Assembly (NCBI GenBank): GCA_051294375.1
Contig: CM119267.1
Span: 19,915,546-19,979,545 of the forward strand
Direction of reading: 5' to 3'
Source of the DNA: Paraspadella gotoi
Lineage: Eukaryota > Chaetognatha
DNA: 64,000 bases
Position numbers and translations under genes: made by a program. Positions 28,601 through 41,600 of this stretch are shown in pieces. The stretch's first letter is position 1. Each line of letters begins with the position of its first letter. The notes under the pieces were generated by a model. That model saw nothing but the letters and a program-made list of their open reading frames with translations, had not been told where the DNA came from and did no database searches.

Positions 28601-30191
28601 AGTCCCTGAGCTTTGGATCAGGCTGTAACACCATGTTACAGGCGGGTTAATTGCCCTGTCCCTCTTAACCTCAAAGCGACCACCAGGCTAGAACCCCGGG
28701 CTAGAACCCCGGACCTTTGGGTTGGGAGGCGAATGATCTGCCTCCAGCACCAATGGCCGCTGATGAACGATTGGTGGATTTTAGTCCACCATAACCCTAT
28801 CTTTTAGTTCTTTTTGCCTTCGAGTGTTAACCAGAAACTATAAACTTTATAAGCTTTATTGATTACAGCCTGGTAATAAATCTTCCTTTTTAAAAATATT
28901 ACATTTGTTACCAAGATTTTAAAAATTAATTTTTTATTTTAGAAGTTAAATCAAATCAAGTCAAATAACTTTATATGGTTTTAACATAATTGTTATTTCA
29001 ATATGAGCTTGTTATTCTCAATAATTTTGTTTGTCTTTGTCCTGGCTTTAAAGAGATTTGTTTATCTTACAAAATAGGCGGTAAATATCAAATATAAAAC
29101 TAGTGTGAAACCATAATGTAATATAAACATTAGATTATGAGCACTTGCATGTTTAGATAAGCGCAGTCCTTCGTCTCTAAGATATTAAATATTCTTGTTG
29201 TTACATTCTTTTAAATGGTTTCATCTCTCTGTCTTTTTTTTCTTACTCTTACTGTACAATATTGTATGGCTTATTATTCAGAAAAACCCGACAAAGAGGA
29301 ATCAGGTTCGTGTCCTTAGCTTTCTCCCCTCCGTCGTGATTCTATTAAATAACGATTTATCTCTGATATCACTATTTAAAACTAATTTAACATATTAATA
29401 TAGAAACTTAAGTTTTTCTACTAAAATCACCCTGCTAGTGGCATAAGTCTCTACGATACATCGCAACATGTTCATACAAACCTCTGTTCTAGTTCAAAAT
29501 TTCTTCAAAGTTCTTTATCAAAATTTTAAATTCCACAAGTATACTGAGGAAGAAATTAGTTAACTTTTTCGTTTGTATTTATATTTCGGTTCTCGCTTGG
29601 TAATCTTTTTTCTTGAGCTCCATCCCAACTCCCAACTCCCCCCAGATTCTTTACAAGTATTTCCGTTTTTATTTAATTTCATTTTATAATTCGAACTCAA
29701 TTAATAATGTTTATAAAATAGCAACCATTGGGGGCGTTAATAGTCGAGAAAAGCATTTTTAGTTGCATGGTACTACGTACTTCTCCACCCTATTAGTTTT
29801 TATTTCACCTCCAAAAAGGCCGAAATAATTTTTTTAGAAAGCTCGAGGACATCATATTCTTGTCTATTCTTTCATTTTTACTCGCGGAGCAACTCTATAC
29901 TCAACAGTTTACTTTTCTGTCCATCCGTCTGAAATGTGGTCACGTGGTTGTTTTTTGTAAACATTGATAGGTGATCATTGATCAAGCATAAGACGCTTGT
30001 TGCACAATTTTTCATTCTTGTGTAGTCAACCGAAAGTGCACTTAATAAGAGATAAAGTCACGGTGGCGCAACCCAGCAAAATAGCCATTTTCTTGTTTGA
30101 ATTATGACTGCCATGATTTTATTTTTTTGCTTTTTCAGAAGATCAGAAGAAAACGGAAGTCGAGGACGTCGAAGACGAGGAAGTCAGTTAA
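25655..30191 (+). CDS. YWHAE: 14-3-3 protein epsilon
   Basis: A cytosolic dimeric adaptor that binds phosphoserine/phosphothreonine motifs in signalling proteins. Core exons: 25655-25718, 25790-25864, 25944-26092, 26215-26321, 27403-27566, 27706-27885, 30139-30191. All are in phase and give 263 residues without the micro-exons. The family signature [16 protein letters not shown] is intact, including the phosphate-binding Lys and Arg. [11 protein letters not shown] supplies the second Arg-Tyr pair and [20 protein letters not shown] the helix G signature. The start MADREDHVY and the C-terminal half identify the epsilon isoform. The loop after SSIEQKED is about eight residues longer than in human epsilon. 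The last intron contains two 24-nt micro-exons that can extend the acidic tail. Intron 4 has a long pyrimidine-rich tract. An AATAAA lies at 30342. Confidence 0.97.
26640..26850. repeat. Polypyrimidine low-complexity tract
   Basis: About 210 bp of T-runs separated by CCC or CTC on the + strand, in intron 4 of 14-3-3. Its frames (Phe/Leu/Ser one way, Lys/Glu the other) are not genes. Confidence 0.95.
28063..28086 (+). CDS. YWHAE: 14-3-3 epsilon micro-exon a (24 nt)
   Basis: Flanked by CACAAG before and GTTTGA after. Spliced after the exon ending 27885 (phase 1) it reads DKADKDES and keeps the frame into the last exon. It closely resembles the second micro-exon at 29282, so it looks like a duplicated optional exon. 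Its use in mRNA is inferred. Confidence 0.65.
28320..28800. repeat. Interspersed element with internal duplication
   Basis: Lies between the two 14-3-3 micro-exons. GAAGAGACAGTAATTATTGT occurs twice (about 28325 and 28549). The near-palindrome GGTGGATTTTAGTCCACC occurs twice (28368 and 28773) and recurs inverted at 5926. GAGGCATGTCGCCTGA is also repeated within it. No coding capacity is evident. Confidence 0.55.
29282..29305 (+). CDS. YWHAE: 14-3-3 epsilon micro-exon b (24 nt)
   Basis: Flanked by TTATTCAG before and GTTCGT after. Same length and phase as micro-exon a, reading EKPDKEES. Skipping both, using one, or using both all preserve the frame, giving 263, 271 or 279 residues. Confidence 0.7.
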
Positions 30192-30341
30192 TTCGTCTCC
30201 ATCGCTCTCGTCGAGTAGATATTAGGTGCGTCCAACAGACATCAGTACTGGTGACTGATTCAATGATTGATAGCTCAAGGCTCGTCTTAATATATTTTTC
30301 GAAAGCTTTAAAAGGGTATGAAAACGTATGCTTTGAAAATG

Positions 30342-30347
30342 AATAAA
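30342..30347 (+). promoter_or_regulatory. Polyadenylation signal AATAAA of 14-3-3 epsilon
   Basis: AATAAA about 150 bp after the 14-3-3 stop codon (30189-30191). Confidence 0.5.
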
Positions 30348-30509
30348 TATCAAGTTAAAAATCCAGATAAGTTAAAAAAATATGATTGAATTAATGTTGT
30401 TACTTGTATCGATTTTTTTTGTAAATCACTTTAGTGATTTACTTAACCTTTAAAATTGTACAATTTTTTTTTCTTAATTTTTTTCCCGTCTGTATAACTT
30501 CATTCCTAC

Positions 30510-31640
30510 TAGTAGAGGTAGCCCCAGTCAATGGGGTGAGTCAAAAATTTAGAATGATTACATGCTCAAACGAAAATTTATACATTTTGAAGTATACTTT
30601 CAATGGACAAAACATTTCTTATATTAGAGCCAAACTTTGTCAATGGGGTGGGTCAGAAGTTTGATTTGGGAACCTTCCCAAATGAAACTTCATAAATTTT
30701 TGAGAAAACTTTCAATGGACCAAAATTTTCTAAAATGGCTAGAAGCATTAGTAATTAATTTTTTAATATTTATTTATAGATGGGAAATGTCAAAAAAATT
30801 TTTGGCATTTTTTATTTTTAAAAGCAGATTCAGATAGCTTATAAAAAGTTGTCTACACAAGGTATAATTTTTTTTCTCAATATTTTGATGATAAGTGGGT
30901 CAAAATTGGGAAAAACCTGAAAAAATCATTCTCATTATCATCATCCGATAATTTTAGTAGTTTTTGCTCATTTTTAGTGACAAAACATTAAAATTTTAAA
31001 AAGTTGTAATTATATTTTTTGCCTAACTTCTTGAGCTCTATCAGAATCAATTAAAAAAACTTAAAATATAAAAACAAAATTTGTTACATTATATAGCAAA
31101 ATAATAATTTTAATTAGCAAACATTTTTGCAAAAAAATATTTTAACACAATAACTAATACCAATAATGGAAATTTTTAATAATTAAATAATTAAAATTTG
31201 AATTTGGTCAGCTACCGCTACTTATATGGCTCTACACCCACATAATTATTTTTTTAATATTTATTTATAGATAGTTTAGATACTATCTATAGATACTATC
31301 TATAAATAAATATTTTATTAGATATGAAAGGCTAAACTTTTTTTTTATAATTTTTTAATTTTAAGACCAGATTCAGATAACTCATTAAAAGTTGTCGACA
31401 TAAAATATAATTCTTTTTAAAATTTTTTCATGATAATTGAGTCAAAAATAAAAAAAAAACTGTAAAAAATTGTCATCATCTTTCGATGATTTTATTAGTT
31501 TTTTTAATTTTCACTTAGAAAACTTTAGAATTTTTAAAAGCTGTAATTATATTTCTCGTTTAACTGTTTATGCTCTATCAGAATCCATCAAAAAATTTTA
31601 AGATTTCAAAAAAAAAATTTTATACTGAAAAAAGACAATA
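30510..31640 (-). repeat. Family 1 repeat, two tandem copies in reverse
   Basis: Two successive copies (about 30510-31110 and 31240-31640), each containing GCTCTATCAGAATC and the ATCATCATC-GATGATTTTA region in reverse relative to copy A. The outer end has CAATGGGGTGAGTCA, also present near the ends of the other copies. The spacer 30192-36239 holds this and the SINE copies but no supported gene. Confidence 0.65.
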
Positions 31641-31703
31641 TTTAATGTATTAATCAAGACGTATAATGTAATTTTTTTTGGGAAATTAAAAAAGAGTCCC
31701 ATT

Positions 31704-31713
31704 NNNNNNNNNN
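31704..31713. other. Assembly gap (10 N)
   Basis: Ten N with nearly the same sequence on both sides (AAAAAAGAGTCCCATT repeated), which suggests a collapsed or mis-joined repeat rather than a measured gap. Confidence 0.95.
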
Positions 31714-31879
31714 AATTTGAATTTGGTCATTTTTTTTATTTTTTTTGGAAAATGAAAAAAGAGTCCCATTAAATTTTATTTAAGTTTTCACCCTATTCTA
31801 CTAGAGGGCTCTAAAAAAGGAAGCTTTTTGTAAGACAAAGGAACATTCAAAATAAACTTTATCTGCACCCACTAGATCT

Positions 31880-32150
31880 TCCCTTGCACCTGCTCTTCAA
31901 CAGAGTACAGTAGCATCCGTCTAGAATTTCCGAGACGGCAAGCTCTGTAACTCTAGTACAAATGATAATTTGAAAGAGAGCTTTTGTCTTGATATCGAGC
32001 ACACATATATCTACTCCCCCTTCGGTAAGCCATTGCTCTACGACCAATTTTGGGACATCAGAACTTATGGTAAAAAGTAGCTTCAGCCAGATTTGAACCC
32101 GAAACCTTTTTCGTAACGATGAAATCCGGTGCGCTAAGAACTCGGCCAAA
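31880..32150 (-). mobile_element. tRNA-derived SINE, copy 1
   Basis: On the minus strand it starts with a tRNA-like head: TGGCCGAGTTCTTAGCGC as A box, then GGTTCAAATCT as B box. The body matches the copy at 33270. Shared body blocks are a GTCGTAGAGCAATGG segment, a TCAAATTATCATTTGTACT segment and an AGAGCTTGCCG segment. The head resembles Leu/Ser-type tRNA (long variable arm). It is an RNA polymerase III-type retroposon, not a tRNA gene. Confidence 0.75.
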
Positions 32151-32784
32151 TGATTTTCAAAAAAATTTTGTACAAATTAAATAAGTGTTTTTAACCAGTT
32201 GCTTATTGTGAAACAAATGAAACTGTTTTTATACATCGTCGCCTATTGTATCAATATTAATAAATGGGCTAATGATTGAGAGAATGAAAGAATGAAATTG
32301 TTTCGAAAAAAGAATAATCTAAGTTTTCGGTTTGCATAAAAACAAGTTTGAGCAAACAATGTCGGATCTGCCTACGATAATTAAGGGGTAATAAGATAAT
32401 CCAATTATAAATCACGGTAATGTTTTCTGACTTTCAATTAGTGATCTTAACAGAACATAACACGTAACATAAAAAATCATAACAGACTTCTTAATAAATC
32501 TATGAAAAAATCTATAAATCAAATGATCTATCAATCATTTCCAGTAGCCTTCCCAATACCAGCTTGCATAATTTTCTAATTTTGCATAATTTTCTAATTT
32601 TGCATAATTTGGTCAACTTCCATAATTTAATCAACTTGCATTATTTGGTCAACTGACATAATTTTTTTAAACTTGCATAATTTGGTCAACTTGCAGAATT
32701 TGGAATTTGGCATAATTTGGTCAACTCGCAATCAATCAATCAATCAGAGAGAGAGAAATTTTTAAAAATTTAAATATATTTGTC

Positions 32785-33190
32785 CTTTGGTTTTCTAATT
32801 CAAACTATTTTCCACTCTTACGATTCAATCAAAAAATTATTTCCAGCTTAATTGTATACTTTCCTACCCACACACAAAATTTCATTTAATTTTTTTTTTC
32901 AATCCAATTTTTAATAAATATAATAATTATGAGTAAATATAAGTAAAAATACTTCAAGTAAATATGATTTTTGTTTTTTCCATTTCAACTCATTTCCACT
33001 CGCACGAAACTTTATATCCAGCTCAATCACACACTTTCCTACCCACACACAAAATTTCTTTCCAATCTAACCATCCAATTACGAGTCATTGGAGTTTTTT
33101 GCTTAGGTGGGACAGACGGACGGACGGACATCCTTTATTTTTGCATAATTTATTATATTTCGATGTTCTGACAGACGGACGGACCCACAA
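32785..33190 (+). repeat. Dispersed repeat, family 2, copy B
   Basis: Same motif order as 565-960: GGTTTTCTAATTCAAACT, CCCACACACAAAATTT twice, AACTTTATATCCAGCTCAAT, and a terminal GACGGACGGAC stretch. No coding content. Confidence 0.65.
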
Positions 33191-33269
33191 AGTGGATTAA
33201 AAGCTGATCCGACTAAAAAGAAAAGAAAAACCAAATTTATATTAAGGATTGGAAAAATAATTTTTAAAT

Positions 33270-33545
33270 AACGTGATTGCCGAGTGGTTAAAAATTAAGG
33301 CTTCGACGGGAAATGGTAATGGTAGGATTCGAATCCCACTAAAGGTTACTTTTTATAATAAAATGCTATGTCCCAAAAGTGGTCGTAGAGCAATGGCTAA
33401 CCGAAGGGAGAGTAGCCATATGAGTACTCGATAACAAGACAAAAACTCTTTCAAATTATCATTTGTACTCGAGTTACAGAGCTTGCCGACTCAGAAATTC
33501 TTGACGGATGCTACTGTAGCAATTTTTATTATCTTAAATCCTTTT
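33270..33545 (+). mobile_element. tRNA-derived SINE, copy 2
   Basis: The head reads GTGATTGCCGAGTGGTTAA (A box) and GGATTCGAATCCC (B box) with a Leu/Ser-like spacing. The acceptor stem pairs only with several G-T wobbles, so this is a tRNA-derived head rather than a tRNA. The body is the same as copy 1 in the opposite orientation. The tail is A+T-rich. Confidence 0.78.
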
Positions 33546-36239
33546 TTATTTTATTTTATTTTATTATATTACTTATTCTATATTATGATTAAAGAATTTT
33601 AATCATATGTCATATATCAAAACCAAAATAATATTGTTTTGATTAATAAATATTTTTGTTAGTACTAAAATGTACTAAAGCCACTGGTTTCGTTTGCGAT
33701 TGTTTTCTTGAATAATAATTTTGACAGATGATACATGTAATGACGCATGTAATTGTAATTACATTGTAAAAGTTTTTTTCCCACTTCTGTTTCGCCAGGC
33801 TAGTCCGCCGCCTCTCATCATCGCTTACCCCTCCTACAGACTTTCTTCCCTTCTTCTCTCTTTTTACCTTCCTCTTAACATTTTTTTCCTTTTTGTATTT
33901 CCTTCTTCCCCCTCTCTCATCCTTCTTCGCTTCCCTGTATCACAGTTCACCAAGTGACTTCTGGGTCACAGGATTATTCTCTCAACGATCCCGTCATTAA
34001 TCATTGTCGGATTCAACATGTTTTAACTACTTATTAAATACACACAATGGATAGCTCAATGTTTTAATTCTAAGAAGTTTATTTTACAATTTAAATAGCT
34101 TTCAAACCGAAAGCTCGTCACTTGATAACCCGAATCCCCGGATAGTATCGTTGTCATTTAAAAGACATGACTTGTAACGTGGTGTCTTGTGTCTCCTTTA
34201 ATATACATTTTATCGGAAAAAGTGGGCGATTTTTTTCTTCGTGGGGGCGTTGACAATAAAATCGGGACTCTCTTGATCCTCCCTTCATTCTCTTGTTTTT
34301 TTTTTTCTGGCTGAATTCTGATCTTTTCATGACTGCAGCTAAAAAAATTTCATATTCATAACGTTAAATACTTTCATAATCAACCGGTTATGTATTTACA
34401 TGCCATAGTTTGTGAAGATAAGCTTAAATTAGTCCGCTGGAATATTTTTTGTTTGGTTATGAATTAAATCTGCGGTCTATTAAGTTTTCTTTTTTTTTAT
34501 CACGATGTCACTTATTGTAAAGGAATTAAAAATTATCGCCAGATTCGGAATTAATAGATTTATGGCTAGGAATTACTTGTAGTAATTATTAGGAATGATC
34601 TAGATTCGAATTGAGTACGTACTTTTTTGTGTTGGTCCCAAATCGTACTACAATTTTACTGCCGACTCTTTACTGAAAGGATAGTAAATATATATTTTTT
34701 TTTTGAGGATTTTTTTTTGAGGATTAATTCGGGTTCATATACCTGCGCCCAGAAATAAAAGTTTACCGGTTTCAATTGGGATATATTGCTATATAAATCA
34801 TTTGAGTTTATGGTGCTGAGTCAGTTTATTCATACTCTTCTCAATTCAATCATTCCAGATTTTTCATGTCACCCGCGGCCCTATAAATTCCCTTTATCAA
34901 TGTTTGCCAATATTATTAGTTATGCATAAAAAGGAAAACTACGTATTCAATCATTCTTAAAACTAAAAATTTTAAAATTAATGTTGGCAATTGTTGATAA
35001 TTTTACCTTAAAATGTAGGATTTATTTTCGACATTGCAGTTTGTATGTCAACTGTATATTTGTAGCCCTTACACCACTTGCTTTCCATCTAATAGCATTC
35101 CGAATTTTTTGTTGTCCTAAAATTAAATTATCCAGAGAAAACCAAAATAAAATGAATTTTATAAGATTCTGCGTCGATTTTTTTTATTTTACAAGAAAAA
35201 AGTTTGTTCTCCAGCTGATATCATACAACGTTAAGCTTTTCTCTTAGTTTATTCCCTAATATTTTTAGGGTAAAATTGTTAGTTTTGCACAATCGATATT
35301 CGAAAACCATATCATTTGAAAAACGTGAATGAATTTTTAATGTGCTGATTTAATGAAATATCAGCTAATGATTTTAGACATTTAAGTTTGTATTGCTACA
35401 AAAAGGCTTTTGTTCGATCTTAACTGTGTCCATGTGCTTTTTATTATATTATATGGGTGCATACAATAACAACGGAAATGATTTTAGTGAATTTTAAATA
35501 TTATCACTTTTAGGTTACAATAACCGTTTTTGATCCAATTGTTTATTGAAAGTGCCATTTCTCTATCTGGATCTTTTTGGTTTACATCATTTTTAAATAA
35601 ATTTTTTTTTGTGCACCGAAAGATCTCTTTATTGTTTCACTTGCTTCGAGACGGTCAGAAATTATCTTCCTTAATTTCCGTAGTTAGGATTAGGAGAACG
35701 AGTTCCAGTTGTCCGGAATCCATTTCCTTGATTCATTTTCATTCTTCTACCCATTAAAAGTTAACCCTTCTCCATACTCCTTATCGCCGTCACACAAAAA
35801 CACTAGCCTTTCTTCGATCGATTAGAAAATTAAAAGAAAAAAAAAGAAGAAAATTCCTCCATTTTTTATCCATATTTATATTATTATTTTTAAAATTCCC
35901 ATTATTATTATTATTATTATTAACAAGCTTTTTATTCTGTAAACCGAAAACTGAATACATTTTTTTTTCATCAAAAGTGGATCGATCGCTGCTGTCAACG
36001 TCGAGGTCTCCCGCTTTCTTCATCTGCTCAATTCGGCTGTCTTTCTTTCTCGACCGAGGGGCCAAGGATTGACCTCGAGTTTAATCTCTTTTTAACGAAT
36101 CTTCCCCGGCCTCTTCCTTTCGCAATAGTCGTACGCTCCGATTAACATAATTATAGAATTTTTATTTTTTTAAAATTTAAATAATTCTTAAATTGTTATC
36201 TTTTTCGCGATCTAATTTTTAAAAGTCATTTACGACACG
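33546..36239. other. Gene-poor spacer upstream of urocanase
   Basis: A+T-rich with no supported coding exon. A minus-strand frame at about 35950-36065 (Lys/Asp-rich, then a poly-Asn run) has no upstream ATG and no recognisable domain. It lies close to the urocanase start, so a divergent gene here is possible but unsupported. Confidence 0.5.
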
Positions 36240-38615
36240 ATGGCGTTGAAGTGTCTGGCAGAAGGTCTTCCGCTCTCGCCCCTTCCGCCGTGCGTCAAGT
36301 CCCGCGACTCGGCCGTCGCCCACGCCCCCGCTCGGACACCGAATCTCAACGAGGCTGAAACTCAGCTCGCCGTTAAAAACGCTTTGCGCTATTTCCCCGC
36401 GGAGTTGCATCAACGGTGAGAGATATATCTTATCTTTGTACCCAAACGGACTACATAACAATATTTAGTAAATTCTTTTTTTATTATATTTTAGAGAAAA
36501 CAAATATATATTTTAAATACGGATTAATTTTAGGTTGATATAAATGGTGAACTAAAATTTATCATTCGTAATAGTATTTTTGTTACGGTGAATTTCCTTA
36601 AATCTAAGCTAGATAAATAACAATATACGTAACCCTTTTGCGAAGATATTCAAAATGAATTTGATGATCATAATCAATTTACTTCATTTTGCTGGGTTGA
36701 TAAGAAATAGGATACCGAAGTTGTGATCACCTTTTTAAAAATCGAACCATTATGGCAACGTGGAGACGTGCGATGCTCGGGGTGCCCGGGGTGAGACTTT
36801 CCCGACAGATGGCGCTCAGGGCTTTGGACCTGCACCTGCATTGACCTGCAGTGACCACCCCATGTCAATGGGGTGTTTATGCCGACGCCATCACACTTTC
36901 ACCAGTGTGAAAAGATTGAAACCGTAACCTAGCTGTTCAAGCCAATGGGACGAGCTGAGTTTCACCAAGCTATATGGGAGGCGAATTTAGGATTCGCCAC
37001 CTCATCCAAATTAAAACGACTCAGGTTGGCATCCGAATTCTTCGAAGAGCTTCGACTTTACGGCCACATCTACATGTATCGCTTTCGTCCGACTCGGTTC
37101 GAAATGCGCGCGCATCACATCTCCGAGTATCCCGCCAAATCACGCCAAGCCGCAGCCGTCATGCTTATGATCATGAACAATTTAGACGCAAAAGTCGCCC
37201 AGGTAGTTTTTATTAATACAAAATTTATTATATTTAAATTATTTATTAAATTTAATATAAATTATAATAGAACAGAATGAGTAGACTGGTTAAATTAGGT
37301 AAATATCGAAAATTGTCCGTCGAAAACCGGCGTTTTTTTATAGATTAAAAATTATAATAATAAATTTAGTCCCCGAAATAAATAAAAATTTAATCATTGT
37401 CTTTCCAATTCTGGTTATTCTCGTTCTCAACCCAACGGGCCAACGCTAACGCAACGGCAACGTTGTTGATGTCGTCTTTGTTTGTTTTGTGTTGATCGAT
37501 GGAAAGAGAGCTGTCGTTTTGCACCGAAAAAAAGTAGATTCAAACTCAGTTAACGCGAGGCAACCCTTAACCTTCCCACCCCGGCGACTAAGTTTTTGTC
37601 TATATTTTTATGTTTTTTTTTGTTTTTTTTTAATTTAAAAAAAATCAGTAACTATTAGTCGGAAAGAACCCCCCCCCAAAGAAGTCATGCGCGCTCTCAA
37701 AGGAACGCTCTCGCTAAAGGTCATATTATGGCAACGGGAGGATAGCCTGTGATACCCGGGNNNNNNNNNNNNNNNNNNNNTATGCATATATCGTAATGCA
37801 AAAATATGTAAAGAACATTCTAAAAAGAAAGAAACCCTTACGATTCCCCGACGGCTCGTCAGTCTCGTCAACCGGATAAAGGCGGGAAATTCATAAGGCA
37901 AAAAAAAAAAAAAAAAAAGAAAGAAATCAAGTTTTCTTTTAAAAAACGAAATGGCAATGTGATTAATTTTTTTTAAAGATTTCGTAAAAAATAAAAATTA
38001 ACTTGAATTCTCAGTTTCCCCACGAGTTAATCACATACGGAGGAAATGGCCAGGTCTTCTCCAACTGGGCTCAGTTCTGGCTGGTCATGTACTACTTGTC
38101 CAAGATGGGGGAAGACCAGACGCTGGCCATGTACTCGGGTCATCCCATGGGACTTTTCCCCAGCGGGCCCGACGCCCCGAGGGTCGTCATCACTAACGGT
38201 GAGGGGTTTTTTATTCACGATTCGATTCGCGCGAAAGAGAAGATAAGTTTGTCAATAAATATGGATTTTTTGTAGGTTTTTTTTTATGAAAAAAAGGACG
38301 AAATGCCTAGCAGTTTTCTCATTTTTTAAAAATTTTTAACAATTTTCACGGTTTCTTGAAAAAGAAAAAAAGAAAAGAAAATAAGATGACCCACTTAAAA
38401 ATAGCGAACCCCGGCGCAAAAATTATCGCTGGTTTTATTTTAGACGGAACAAACATCACGTACGAGACCCGAATCCAAACGACTTTTCTCTGTCAGAATC
38501 GGGCGAGGGGGGGGGGTTGGTGTGTTATTTGGTGAGTGACTGAGGCAGGTTCGCGCGGCCTCACCTCGTCCACAATTCGCTTCTATTATTTCGTTCTCTA
38601 AACCTTTTTCGCCTC

Positions 38616-38658
<43 letters not shown>

Positions 38659-41600
38659 CTCATTTTTTCCCCTAACCCCCTAACCATCTTGTATCGATTA
38701 GCCAGGCTGCGCCCCTTCACCATTGCGCGCGGTTCGTCTCTCCGTCCTCTCCCCGTACCCTCTCACTGACCCCCACCGTTCCGACTTCAATTTAAGGAAC
38801 TATTTTCCGAAAGGATCCCATTTCTGTTCCTAATCCCTGAACTTAATTTTAATCAGAATATCTAACTTGAATCTATTTCTAAAATCAATCCAATCATAAC
38901 CCTAAACCTATTATTAATCCTAACCAAAACTCTAAAACTCAAATACCAATTTTTATTCTGTATTTAAGCTAAAACGGCGCGCTTTTCAAACATATGGGCC
39001 GATTTTGATCGTGTCATATTGCGCGCGTGATCAGCAATTTTTTTAACCTCTTTCTTTCAACGTTCGTTCAAGGCATGGTCATTCCGAATTACTCCTCGAG
39101 GCGGCGCTTTGAGGACATGTTCGCCTTAGGGGTCACGATGTACGGACAAATGACGGCCGGGAGTTACTGCTACATCGGACCTCAAGTGGGTAGGGGAAGA
39201 GGGAGTGAGAGAAAGAGAGATTGAAGGGGATTGAGAGGGAAGAGGGAAGAGGAGTGAGAGAANNNNNNNNNNNNNNNNNNNNNNNNNGCCTTAAAATGTT
39301 TGGCTTTCTCCCCCCCCTTTTTTAATTATTTAATTGTATGTTTCGTTATTTCTTTTTATTTTCAGTAGGTATTTTCGAGCTGATATAACTGAAGAGTAAG
39401 GATTTGTTTTTTCCTTTGTCAAATTACCCGGTAATGCGTATAGCCTCTGAAAAATACCCTCCGTAATTCTCTTGGTCAGAATTGGTTCTGTACCAAATTA
39501 ATAAAGATTTAGTTAGCTAGCGTGATTCTTAACTCCGAAATCTCTATATTATTTCAAAGTTTTTCCCTTCACCCGTTTTTTACTAACATGTTTATAGCCT
39601 CTGAAAACTTTCATTTCTTGATAGATTAATTTCAAATCTTATATAGTCTTAATCGGGTTATTATTGTTTCGGCAATGAGATTTAGCTTGCAAAGTTTTAC
39701 ATTTTGCGGAATCGACTTTCTAATTTATTGAAAGATCGAAATTTAGCTAGTTCTTGATTTTTTCTAAATTCGTCATTGCGCCAACAGCAAATCCACAAAC
39801 GTTTTGGTTTTTTTGGTGCTTTAATTATCGTTTACTTCGTATGGATACTCAAAGAAGAATAATTTTGGTGATTGTTGTTATCGCGCCGCGTTTTTTTACT
39901 CTCAGATTTTTTTATGTACTTTTTTTTTCCGCATTTTCTTTACCAATCGCGTTTAGTTTATGCTACATTAAAGCGTTTCTTAACTATATTTTCCTTGTAT
40001 CAACTTGTAGACCGATCTCGATTTTTATGAAGGAAATCCTGGGCAAAAGCTAATAGTTATTTTTTTTTTTCATTTTAATTATTTTTTTATAGAAGGCTTC
40101 ATGTCTCGAAAAATATCTATAATCATCGCTTCCAGGTACGGTTTCTGAAAGAACCTCCGCCAATTATTAGATCCTGCTGAACACCTGAATATAAAAAGTA
40201 TGAATAAAATTTAAAACAAACATACAACGATTTCAACGAATAACCGCTAAGCCCCCTTAATGCGGAATCGTAACCTCCACTTATGCGTCTCGGTGTCATC
40301 GTCGACCGGATCGTCCGAGATGGCGCTCGCGTTGCCTCGACCACGCTCGACGCCGCAACGCTGCCATTGGACACATCCCAATTTAGCTCGACTTTCGGGC
40401 AAGCGAAAGTTGTTCGAGATCGTATGATTAGAAGGTAAAGGAATTTTTAATTGTTTGATTTATTATTTAATAATTATATCTATAATTGTAACGGCGGAGA
40501 TATAGAAAAGAGAAACATATAGCCACCTTAGCCTTTCGAGCGTGCTATCCGTCGGTTTCCGCTCCAACAGAAGACCGAATCCTCCGTTTATTGACTTGCG
40601 CCCCAACCGAGATTAATAGCGCGCTCCGTTGTGCAGCGCCAGCCCACAGTGGCGCTCGCGCGCCGTCATCGCGATCACGTTCTGCGTCGCCCATGTCGCG
40701 CAGAATGCGGAACCTGTCGTTTTAAGATGTTCGATTGTCTCCCCTGAAGGGGCTGTGGGCGAAGGGCGGAGATGGAGAGAAAATTACATTTTCAACTTTT
40801 ATCATTTATAAAAATTACTGAGAATAGCGAACGTCGGCTTATCAGAAACTTTTTCACTCGAGCGTTTTTATAAGCCAAATTGTTGTCTTAATTGTTGCAT
40901 TTTTCTTACCGGCAGATGAGAGCCTGGGTAATTTTTTTTGGTTCAATGATATTCTTTAAAAAAAAAAAAACATAAGAGAAAAATAATTTTTTCTAAATTA
41001 CTATTTTATTTACCTATCAGTTGCCGCTGACGTCGTGGTGATTCGCGACTGATGACGCACGGCGCTGATATTCTTCCTTCGGCGGACGGCGGCGTTGAAA
41101 AGCGTAGCGACAGCGTACGCGCCCAGGCGTTGATTCTGCCGTAGAGAATACGCGCCTGGGAGCCACCACCAGGTCGTGGCGGCCTGTAAAATGGTTAAGA
41201 TACTGCACGACATAAAAAGGGAAGAAGAGAATTAACTAGTAGACTGTTTCACCTGCTTCTTGATCCACTTGAATGTTGTCCTCGTAACATTGCTTAGTGA
41301 TTTACGTACTTCCTGACCCTACGGATTCCGCCGTATAAAACCCTGATGATTTGATTGGTTGTTTGTTTATAACCACAATCATAAATCAATCTAACTCGAT
41401 GAACAATCAACTCTTTTTAACTTCCGCCTGGCGAATTTGGTCGGTCGGTCCTCCAGATCCTCGCTTCGCACGAGGTGCACACCCAACGAAAGGGGCCGAA
41501 TCCCATTGAAAAGAGTGTCCCGCATTGTGATGTCCTTCAATTTTATAAACTATTGCTGATATATTTTACCTGAGTTTACACAATTACGCAATTTTTAATT

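Noticed and set aside
31859-32149. Minus-strand frame of 96 residues
   Set aside because: It lies entirely within SINE copy 1.
33270-33355. Candidate tRNA-Leu/Ser gene
   Set aside because: A and B boxes are present, but the stems need several wobble pairs. The following body recurs at 31880-32150 in reverse, so it is a SINE head.
36730-37760. Possible repeat pair sharing ATTATGGCAACG near 36752 and 37725
   Set aside because: The shared word is only 12 bases and the flanks do not match.
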